Shown here in pieces: positions 1 through 5,445 of a stretch of 5,445 bases of DNA. Under the pieces are notes generated by a model, which saw only the letters and a program-made list of their open reading frames with translations, made no database searches and was not told where the DNA came from. Positions within the stretch are counted from its first letter, which is position 1. Each line of letters begins with the position of its first letter. The position numbers and the translations under genes are program-made. Source of the stretch: an uncultured Verrucomicrobiales bacterium (GTDB taxonomy: Bacteria; Verrucomicrobiota; Verrucomicrobiia; Limisphaerales; JACDHS01); NCBI GenBank assembly GCA_937983475.1, contig CALJZV010000397.1, positions 1-5,445 on the forward strand, read 5' to 3'.

Positions 1-6
1 GGCATA

Positions 7-1653
7 TCACTCCACCCGACAATACGCCGCCAGGCCCTGCACGCCGCCTTCTCGGCCGAAGCCGCTTTCCTTGTAGCCGCCGAACGGACTGGTCGGGTCG
101 AACTTGTTGTAGGTGTTGGCCCAGACGACGCCTGCGCGCAGCTTGTTGACGATCTTGAATATCTTGCTGCCCTTGTCGGTCCACACGCCCGCGCTCAAGC
201 CAAAGGGCGTGTTGTTGGCCCGCTCGATGGCCTCCTCGGGCGTGCGGAAGGTCATCACACTCAAAACCGGCCCGAAAATCTCCTCCTGCGCGACGCGATG
301 CGACATGGTGACGCCGGTCAGGAAGCTCGGCGGAAACCAATAGCCCTTGGACGGCAGCGCGCAACGGGTCTGCTCCAGCTCGGCTCCCTCGTCCACGCCG
401 CTTTGCACCAGGGTTTTAATTTTCTCAAGCTGCGGCTTGGAATTGATCGCGCCGATGTCGGTGTTCTTGTCGAGCGGGTTGCCCACGCGCAGGGTCTGGA
501 TGCGGTCGCGCAGTTTGCGGATGACCTTACCGTAAATGCCTTCCTGGACAAACAGGCGCGAGCCTGCGCAGCAAACATGCCCCTGGTTGAAATAAATTCC
601 CGAAATAATGCCCTCGATGGCCTGGTCAAGAGGCGCGTCTTCAAAAATGATATTTGCCGCTTTGCCGCCCAGTTCGAGTGTGAGCTTGGGAATCTTTGGG
701 TAGAGCGCGTCACTCCGTGCGCGCTGTCGGTTGGCTATATCCAGCGTTGCGGCGGGCAGAGGACTGCCCGCCCTACCGGCAATTGCTCTCGCAATCGCCT
801 TGCCGACTTCCGTGCTTCCCGTGAACGCAATCTTGTCCAGGTCCGGATGATTCACCAGCGCCGCGCCGGTTTCGCCCGCGCCGGTGACAATGTTCACCAC
901 GCCCTCGGGCAACCCGGCTTCCTGGAAAATCTGCGCCAGATGCATCGCGGTGATGCTGGTGGTCTCGGCGGGCTTCAGAACCACCGTGTTGCCGCAGGCC
1001 AGGGCCGGGGCAATTTTCCACGCGGCCATGAGCAGCGGGAAATTCCACGGAATAATCTGTCCGGCGACGCCCAGCGGGCGCGGCGTCCGCCCGGGAAAGG
1101 CATACTTCAACTTGTCGGCCCACCCGGCGTGGTAAAAGAAGTGCGCCGCCACCAGGGGCAAATCCACATCGCGACTTTCCTTGATCGGCTTGCCGCCGTC
1201 CATGGTTTCGAGGACGGCCAGTTCGCGGGATTTTTCCTGGATGATGCGCGCGATGCGATAGAGGTATTTGCCGCGCTCGCTGCCGGGCATTTTGCTCCAC
1301 ACTTTGTCATAAGCGCGCCGGGCGGACTTCACCGCCAGGTCGACGTCCTGCGGGCCGGCCTGGGCGATTTCGGAAAGTTTCCCCTCGGTGGCCGGGTTGA
1401 CCGTGGGAAAATAGGCGCCGGATTTGGGTGCGGTGAATTTGCCGTCGATGAACAGATCATAGCGCGGGGCGATCTTGACCGGCACGCTTTCGGGAGCGGG
1501 AGCGTAATCCCATTTGTCGCCAAACGTCAGCCGCCGGTCCTTTTGCGGAACCACCGGGTGGAGAGGCTTGGCGGTCGGGGAGGAAACTAATTCCACTTTG
1601 GCCGAAGTGGCGCTGCGTGCCTTGGGTGCCTTGGCTTTGGCGGCTTTTTTCAT
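7..1653 (-). CDS. NAD(P)-dependent aldehyde dehydrogenase family protein with an in-frame palindromic-repeat insertion
   Basis: This 548-residue protein belongs to the ALDH superfamily, whose members oxidise aldehydes to carboxylic acids with NAD(P)+ in the cytoplasm; the substrate cannot be read from sequence. Visible motifs are IPWNFP (Asn204, oxyanion hole), KPAE (Lys227, cofactor), GSTEVG (279-284), LELGGK (326-331, general base Glu327), NQGHVCCAGS (catalytic Cys361, by alignment with human ALDH2 Cys302), EEIFGP (457-462) and SPFGGYKESGFGRE near the end. Residues 1-60 precede the usual ALDH start. Of these, 1-25 are Lys/Ala-rich low complexity, while FGDKWDYAPAPES (45-57) looks like a conserved lead-in of one ALDH subfamily. 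The C-terminus stops at AAYCRVE, slightly short of ALDH2 but plausible for this group. Between GSTEVGK and LELGGK there are 41 residues (GSTEVGK Lys to Leu326, 40 between) instead of about 14-15; the excess is encoded by the structured element at 699-777. ATG at 1653 is the only early ATG and has no clear Shine-Dalgarno site. It lies 57 bp after dnaE on the same strand. Family confidence is very high; activity with the insertion is inferred from intact motifs. Confidence 0.96.
   Translation of the reverse strand: MKKAAKAKAPKARSATSAKVELVSSPTAKPLHPVVPQKDRRLTFGDKWDYAPAPESVPVKIAPRYDLFIDGKFTAPKSGAYFPTVNPATEGKLSEIAQAGPQDVDLAVKSARRAYDKVWSKMPGSERGKYLYRIARIIQEKSRELAVLETMDGGKPIKESRDVDLPLVAAHFFYHAGWADKLKYAFPGRTPRPLGVAGQIIPWNFPLLMAAWKIAPALACGNTVVLKPAETTSITAMHLAQIFQEAGLPEGVVNIVTGAGETGAALVNHPDLDKIAFTGSTEVGKAIARAIAGRAGSPLPAATLDIANRQRARSDALYPKIPKLTLELGGKAANIIFEDAPLDQAIEGIISGIYFNQGHVCCAGSRLFVQEGIYGKVIRKLRDRIQTLRVGNPLDKNTDIGAINSKPQLEKIKTLVQSGVDEGAELEQTRCALPSKGYWFPPSFLTGVTMSHRVAQEEIFGPVLSVMTFRTPEEAIERANNTPFGLSAGVWTDKGSKIFKIVNKLRAGVVWANTYNKFDPTSPFGGYKESGFGREGGVQGLAAYCRVE
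705..724. repeat. GC-rich hairpin with one bulge, arm 2 of the inserted element
   Basis: gcgcg (705-709) plus cac (711-713) pair with gtg (717-719) plus cgcgc (720-724), giving an 8-bp stem with a bulged t at 710 and a 3-nt loop (tcc, 714-716). It lies one base inside the ggtag terminus. On the minus strand it falls in codons for RARSDAL. Confidence 0.75.
751..772. repeat. Perfect 9-bp hairpin, arm 1 of the inserted element
   Basis: ggcgggcag (751-759) and ctgcccgcc (764-772) are perfect reverse complements around a 4-nt loop (agga, 760-763). The stem is very GC-rich and encodes AGSPLPA on the minus strand. It directly abuts the ctacc terminus of the element. Confidence 0.85.
778..799 (-). 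other. Hairpin with GAGA tetraloop abutting the element
   Basis: In the ALDH coding strand (mRNA sense), ggcgattgc and gcaattgcc form a 9-bp stem with one G-T(U) wobble around the loop gaga, which fits the GNRA tetraloop pattern. It encodes the near-symmetric peptide AIARAIA (286-292) and ends exactly where the inserted element begins at 777. It belongs to the ancestral ALDH reading frame rather than to the insertion. It may be a target-site feature, or a coincidence of codon use. Confidence 0.5.
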
Positions 1654-1710
1654 CGTGCCGGGAGCCTAGCAAAGACTTGGCTGAACGCCAGTTTTAGTAA
1701 AATGTGACCG
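1654..1710 (-). other. dnaE-ALDH intergenic gap
   Basis: These 57 bp separate the dnaE stop (TAA, 1711-1713) from the ALDH ATG. No convincing Shine-Dalgarno site or -35/-10 pair is visible. There is a weak hairpin at 1675-1692 (acttggc/gccagt with one bulged t, 5-nt loop); in the direction of transcription it is followed only by ctttgc, not by a T-run, so it is a poor intrinsic terminator. Read-through from dnaE into the ALDH gene is therefore possible but not demonstrated. Confidence 0.5.
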
Positions 1711-4700
1711 TTAATCGTCGGTGCCGCCGTTGCCATTGGACCGGGCGCTTTTCCAGCGGTTGGTTTTCTCCGGGAGCGCCGTGTCCACCTTGACGTGATA
1801 CGTCTGCTCGCCGAATTGCTCGTCCACGGCCTTTTGCAGTTCGTGCGATGGAGCAACCGAATACCGCTCGTGCGCCTCAATAAACACAAACCCGCCGCCG
1901 GGCCGCATCATGCAGAGGAACAGCGGGCACTTGCCCGGATGCGCCTCGGTCAATCGCTTCGCCGCCTCGATGTTTTCAGGCGTCAGATGCGCGGTTTGCA
2001 GTCGGAAATGGACCTGTTTGGTGTATTTTTTGGGAGCGTCCTCCAGCGGCATGATTTCCTGCGGGAATATTTTAGGGCGATCCTCGCTGTTGTTCACTTC
2101 GCCGACAATCAAGAGCGCCTTGTTGGGCACGAACAGATCGCGGTACTTGTCGAAGTTCTCGTTCATGCAGAGCACCTGCACCGAGCCTTCCAAATCCTCC
2201 AGCGTCAGGATGGCGTAGGGCTTGCCGCTTTTCTTGGAAAACCCCTGCTGCACGGCGGCTACCAGCCCGGCGATGCGCGTCATCGGCTTGCCTTGCAACT
2301 GGGCCAGCGCCCCGGTTTTGTGCAGGGCGTACTTTTCTATAAGCGAGGCGTAGGGCGTGAGCGGATGGCCCGAGACGTAGAACCCCAGCAGTTCCTTTTC
2401 GTGCGCGAGCAGTTCGTGCTGCGGCCACTCGGGAAGCTGCGGATGCGGCTCGGCTTTTTCAACGGCCTTTTCCTCCAGCATGCCAAACAGCGTGTTCTGC
2501 CCGCGCTGCCGGTCGGAAATAATGCCAGCGGCCCGCGCCAGCGCGCGATCAATCCGGGCAAACATCGTGGCGCGCGTTTCGCCCAGGCAATCGCAGGCGC
2601 CGGACTTGATCAGCGCTTCGAGCACCTTGCGGTTGACTGTGCGGCTGTCCACGCGCTCGCACAGGTCCTCCAGCGACTTGAATTTCCCGCCCTCCTGGCG
2701 GGCCGATAGGATGCTTTGCACCGCCACCTCGCCGACGCCCTTGATGGCCGCCAGCCCGAAGCGAATGACCTCCTCCGAGGCGGACTGTTCCTTTTCTGGA
2801 TTGGCGCTGCGCCGGGCGGGCGCGAACTGCACCTGGCTTTCACTGATGTCCGGGCCCAGAACTTCCACCCCAAAATTCCGCGACTCCTCGATGAGCACAC
2901 TGAGTTTCTCAGTGTTGCTCATGTCGTTGGTCATGTTGGCCGCCAGGAATTCAACCGGGTAATTGGCCTTCAGGTAGGCGGTCTGGTAAGCAACAATCGC
3001 GTAAGCGGCGGCGTGGGACTTGTTGAAGCCGTACCCGGCGAATTTCTCCAGCAAATCGAAAATTTCATTGGCCTTGGTCTCAGGAATGTGGTGCCTCTCC
3101 TTGCAGCCCTTGACGAAAATGCCGCGATGCTTGGCCATTTCATCGTGCTTCTTTTTGCCCATGGCGCGCCGCAGCAGATCGGCGCCGCCGAGGGTGTAGC
3201 CGCCCAGAATCTGCGCCGCCTGCATCACTTGTTCCTGGTAGATCAGAACGCCGTAGGTTTCCTTGGAAATCGGCTCCAGCAGCGGATGCGGATATTCGAT
3301 TTTCACCTCGCCATGACGCCGCTTGATGAAGTCCGGAATCAGGTCCATCGGTCCCGGGCGATAGAGCGCCACCAGCGCGGTGATGTGCTCCACGGAACTG
3401 ATCTGGAACTTCCGGCACAGGTCGCGCATGCCGCCCGATTCCAACTGGAAGATGCCAATGGTGTTGGCCTTGTTGAGCAGGTCGTAGGTCTTGGCGTCGT
3501 CGAGCGGAATGTTATCAATGTCCAACTCGACGCCCTTGGTCTGCTTGACCATGTCGCAGGTGTTGCGAATGACCGTCAGCGTCTTGAGCCCAAGGAAGTC
3601 CATCTTCAGCAAGCCCAGTTCGCCCACGGGATTCATGGCGTATTGAGTGACAATCGTGCCGTCCTCGTCCTGCTTGAGCGGCAGCAAATTGACCAGCGGC
3701 TCAGGGCCGATCACCACGCCGGCGGCATGCACCGAGGAGTTGCGCGTGAGGTCCTCCAGAATGAACGCTGTGTCGAGTAGTTCGCGCGTGGTTTCCTCCG
3801 TCTCGTAGGCCTGCTTGAATTCCGGCGACTGCTTGATGGCCTTTTCCAGCGACATCTTCAGCTCGTTGGGAATCATCTTGGCCAGGCGGTCGCATTCACC
3901 GTAGCTCAGGCCCATCACGCGCCCCACGTCGCGCACCACCGACTTCGCGCCCATGGTGCCGAAGGTGATGATCTGCGCCACCGAATCGCGGCCGTATTTT
4001 TGCCGGACATACTCAATGACGTCCGCGCGCCGGTCGTCGGCGAAATCAATGTCAATATCCGGCGGGCTGATGCGCTCAGGATTAAGAAACCGCTCGAACA
4101 GCAGGCTGTAGCGGATGGGATCCACGTTGGCGATTTCCAGCAGATAGGTGACCAGCGAACCGGCCGCCGAGCCGCGCGCCACGCAACTGATTCCCACGCT
4201 GCGGCCGTATTGCACAAAATCCGCCACGATGAGGAAGTAGCTCACAAACCCCATCTTCTCGATGACCTTCAATTCGCTTTGAAGGCGCGCGATCACCTCG
4301 TTGACCGCCTCGGCCACCTCAGGGTTGTTCAAGTCGGCGGGAACATCCTTGCGATTCTGCGCGGCGAAGCGCGGCAGGCGGGAGGCGTCCTGGATGGATT
4401 CGACGACAAAGTTTTCACCCTCGGCGCGGGCATCGAGCGTGTAACGCTTGTGCAGCGCCTCCGCCAGCATGTGGCGCAAATAACCCTCGCGGGTGAAATG
4501 CTCGGGCGGACTGAACACCGGGTAATGCAGCTTGCCGAACTCGATCTCGAGGTTGCATTTGTCGGCAACTTCGAGCGTGTTTTTCACCGCCTCGGGCACC
4601 TCGCTGAAGAGCGCTTTCATTTCCTCGGCGGATCGCAGATAGAACTGCTCGCGCGCGTAACTGGCCCCCAGCCGCTTGGGGTCCTGCAATGTTGTCTGGG

Positions 4701-5388
4701 TCCCGATGCATACCAGCACGTCATGGGCGTGGGAATGGCTTTTTTCAACGTAGTGAACGTCGTTGGTCGCCACCAACTTGAGTCCGAATTCCTTCGACCA
4801 CTGGATCAACTGGCGGTTGACCTTGGCATCGTCGGCGCTCCCGTGGTTCTGCATCTCAAAGTAGAAATTCTCCGGGCCCAGCACCTGCTTGAACCAATCC
4901 ACCGCGTTTCGGGCGCGCTTCAAGTCATCCTGCAAAATCGCCTGCGGAATCTCGCTCGCCAAACACCCCGAAAGCGCGATCAGCCCTTCCCGGTGCTGCG
5001 ACAACAGATCCTTGTCAATGCGCGGCTTGTAATAATAACCCTCCAGATGCGCGTCGGTGACCAGCTTGATGAGGTTCTTGTAGCCGACCTCGTCCTTGGC
5101 CAGCAGCAGCAGGTGATTGTAAACATCCTTGCCGCCCGAGGAGGCTTTTTTTTCCAGGCGGCTGCCTGGGGCGACATAGACTTCGCAGCCGATGATCGGT
5201 TTGATGCCCTTGTTCCGCGCGGCCTGGTAAAAATCAATCGCGCCAAAGAGCACCCCGTGGTCAGTGATGGCCATGGCGGGGAACTTCAACTCGTGCGCCT
5301 TGTCCACGAGCCGGTCCAGACGGCAGGCGCCGTCGAGCAGCGAGAACTCGGTGTGCAGGTGCAGATGAACAAAGTCGGCGTGCGACAT
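1711..5388 (-). CDS. dnaE: DNA polymerase III subunit alpha (replicative polymerase)
   Basis: This is the catalytic subunit of the replicative DNA polymerase, which copies the chromosome as part of the polymerase III holoenzyme with the beta clamp and clamp loader. The protein is 1225 residues from ATG at 5388, slightly longer than the usual 1150-1200. In order it has a PHP domain (about 6-280) with HLHTEFSLLDG, ITDHG, GCE and NDVH motifs; the palm with PDIDIDF (Asp444, Asp446) and KMDFLGL (Asp597), matching E. coli Asp401, Asp403 and Asp555; fingers with GFNKSHAAAYA (from 787); a helix-hairpin-helix (about 875-897, IKGVGEVA); a clamp-binding QNTLF (964-968); an OB fold (about 1036-1100); and a C-terminal domain (about 1126-1202), likely the clamp-loader (tau) contact region, with a short polar tail. 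Translation could also start at GTG 5391. An in-frame stop at 5434-5436 with no other start codon between rules out a longer form. The usual VGPGRGS loop reads CVARGS (402-407). Family confidence is essentially complete. Confidence 0.99.
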   Translation of the reverse strand: MSHADFVHLHLHTEFSLLDGACRLDRLVDKAHELKFPAMAITDHGVLFGAIDFYQAARNKGIKPIIGCEVYVAPGSRLEKKASSGGKDVYNHLLLLAKDEVGYKNLIKLVTDAHLEGYYYKPRIDKDLLSQHREGLIALSGCLASEIPQAILQDDLKRARNAVDWFKQVLGPENFYFEMQNHGSADDAKVNRQLIQWSKEFGLKLVATNDVHYVEKSHSHAHDVLVCIGTQTTLQDPKRLGASYAREQFYLRSAEEMKALFSEVPEAVKNTLEVADKCNLEIEFGKLHYPVFSPPEHFTREGYLRHMLAEALHKRYTLDARAEGENFVVESIQDASRLPRFAAQNRKDVPADLNNPEVAEAVNEVIARLQSELKVIEKMGFVSYFLIVADFVQYGRSVGISCVARGSAAGSLVTYLLEIANVDPIRYSLLFERFLNPERISPPDIDIDFADDRRADVIEYVRQKYGRDSVAQIITFGTMGAKSVVRDVGRVMGLSYGECDRLAKMIPNELKMSLEKAIKQSPEFKQAYETEETTRELLDTAFILEDLTRNSSVHAAGVVIGPEPLVNLLPLKQDEDGTIVTQYAMNPVGELGLLKMDFLGLKTLTVIRNTCDMVKQTKGVELDIDNIPLDDAKTYDLLNKANTIGIFQLESGGMRDLCRKFQISSVEHITALVALYRPGPMDLIPDFIKRRHGEVKIEYPHPLLEPISKETYGVLIYQEQVMQAAQILGGYTLGGADLLRRAMGKKKHDEMAKHRGIFVKGCKERHHIPETKANEIFDLLEKFAGYGFNKSHAAAYAIVAYQTAYLKANYPVEFLAANMTNDMSNTEKLSVLIEESRNFGVEVLGPDISESQVQFAPARRSANPEKEQSASEEVIRFGLAAIKGVGEVAVQSILSARQEGGKFKSLEDLCERVDSRTVNRKVLEALIKSGACDCLGETRATMFARIDRALARAAGIISDRQRGQNTLFGMLEEKAVEKAEPHPQLPEWPQHELLAHEKELLGFYVSGHPLTPYASLIEKYALHKTGALAQLQGKPMTRIAGLVAAVQQGFSKKSGKPYAILTLEDLEGSVQVLCMNENFDKYRDLFVPNKALLIVGEVNNSEDRPKIFPQEIMPLEDAPKKYTKQVHFRLQTAHLTPENIEAAKRLTEAHPGKCPLFLCMMRPGGGFVFIEAHERYSVAPSHELQKAVDEQFGEQTYHVKVDTALPEKTNRWKSARSNGNGGTDD

Positions 5389-5390
5389 CA

Positions 5391-5407
5391 CGCAGATACT
5401 ATCTGCG
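5391..5407. promoter_or_regulatory. Inverted repeat at the dnaE start codon
   Basis: cgcagat (5391-5397) and atctgcg (5401-5407) are perfect reverse complements around a 3-nt centre (act). The repeat begins 3 bp upstream of the dnaE ATG and overlaps the alternative GTG. It could be an operator, or an RNA hairpin near the ribosome-loading site if transcription starts further upstream. No regulator is identifiable. Confidence 0.45.
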
Positions 5408-5425
5408 GCGCGGGAATTCCCGCAA
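5396..5425 (-). promoter_or_regulatory. Weak candidate dnaE promoter
   Basis: On the minus strand, TTGCGG (5420-5425) and TAGTAT (5396-5401) are separated by 18 bp, matching the sigma-70 type consensus at 3/6 and 4/6 positions. A start 7 bp after the -10 would fall one base before the ATG, giving an essentially leaderless mRNA. This fits the lack of a Shine-Dalgarno site, but the motif match is weak and such matches arise by chance. The window ends at 5445, so a stronger promoter further upstream is not excluded. Confidence 0.2.
5410..5423. promoter_or_regulatory. Perfect 14-bp palindrome upstream of dnaE
   Basis: gcgggaattcccgc is fully self-complementary with no loop, centred 28-29 bp upstream of the dnaE ATG and two bases from the neighbouring inverted repeat at 5391-5407. 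The dyad geometry suits a dimeric DNA-binding protein, but this is inference from symmetry and position only. Confidence 0.4.
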
Positions 5426-5445
5426 GCGAAGCCTCATTGAAGTTC

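Larger units (their letters stand above)
699..777. repeat. Putative palindromic (REP/MITE-like) element inserted in frame in the ALDH gene
   Basis: The 79-bp segment is bounded by a 5-bp inverted repeat, ggtag at 699-703 and ctacc at 773-777, and contains two hairpins (705-724 and 751-772) separated by a 26-nt spacer. If the termini pair, the whole would fold as a closing stem carrying two hairpin arms. It encodes ALDH residues 293 (G) to 318 (Y), beginning GRAGSPLPAA and ending RSDALY. Deleting these 26 residues leaves AIARAIA joined to PKIPKLT, which is 14 residues between GSTEVGK and LELGGK, as in ordinary ALDHs. In the coding orientation only the frame actually used is open; the other two contain TAG. 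No transposase and no obvious target-site duplication are seen. The presence of copies elsewhere in the genome is expected but cannot be shown from this window. Confidence 0.72.

Noticed and set aside
705..772. The two hairpins in the ALDH gene read as a CRISPR or terminator pair
   Set aside because: There are no repeated direct units with spacers and no T-tract, and the sequence is inside an intact coding frame. An inserted palindromic element explains it better.
298..1590. Long plus-strand open frame (430 codons) antisense to the ALDH gene
   Set aside because: It lies wholly opposite a clearly recognised ALDH gene, its translation resembles no family I know, and long antisense frames are common in GC-rich DNA.
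7..1653. ALDH gene as a pseudogene disrupted by insertion
   Set aside because: The insertion keeps the reading frame, no stop is introduced and all catalytic motifs on both sides are intact.
1675..1692. Hairpin between dnaE and the ALDH gene as an intrinsic terminator
   Set aside because: The stem is only six pairs with a bulge and is not followed by a T-run in the direction of transcription. On the plus strand it is followed by tttta, but no plus-strand gene ends there.
2716..3780. Long plus-strand open frame (354 codons) antisense to dnaE
   Set aside because: It is opposite the conserved fingers and palm-to-HhH region of dnaE and its translation has no recognisable motif. It is a codon-bias shadow.
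7..5388. A dnaE-ALDH operon with a shared function
   Set aside because: The genes are codirectional and 57 bp apart, but replication and aldehyde oxidation share no evident pathway, so adjacency alone does not support a functional system.

Overview
The window is a GC-rich bacterial chromosome segment with two long genes, both on the minus strand, which together fill about 98% of it. Read in transcription order (right to left), there is a short dnaE upstream region (5389-5445), then dnaE for the replicative DNA polymerase III alpha subunit (1711-5388), a 57-bp gap, and an NAD(P)-dependent aldehyde dehydrogenase (ALDH) gene (7-1653) whose stop codon lies at the left edge. There are no RNA genes, CRISPR arrays, transposase genes or phage genes. 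The protein sequences and the absence of clear Shine-Dalgarno sites suggest Verrucomicrobiota or a close PVC relative, possibly Limisphaerales/Pedosphaeraceae. That placement is inference from familiarity with the families, not a search.

Both genes look intact. DnaE has the whole family architecture: PHP domain, palm with all three catalytic aspartates, fingers, helix-hairpin-helix, a beta-clamp binding motif, an OB fold and a C-terminal domain. All nine expected PHP metal ligands are present, so this polymerase may carry its own proofreading exonuclease. The ALDH has its catalytic Cys, general-base Glu and cofactor-binding motifs. The two genes share a direction, but no shared pathway is evident.

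The most interesting signal is inside the ALDH gene. A compact structured DNA element of about 79 bp (699-777) sits in frame between the GSTEVG and LELGGK motifs. It has inverted termini (ggtag/ctacc) and two internal hairpins, and it adds about 26 residues (roughly 293-318) that ordinary ALDHs lack. Removing exactly those residues restores the normal spacing. It looks like a dispersed palindromic (REP/MITE-like) repeat that landed in a gene and is translated as part of an essentially normal enzyme, comparable in concept to Rickettsia palindromic elements. A further hairpin with a GAGA loop (778-799) directly abuts the insertion and could mark the target site.

The dnaE start region is also structured. 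Two adjacent inverted repeats (5391-5407 and 5410-5423) lie just before the start codon. No Shine-Dalgarno site is visible, and a weak promoter-like pair would start transcription almost at the ATG.
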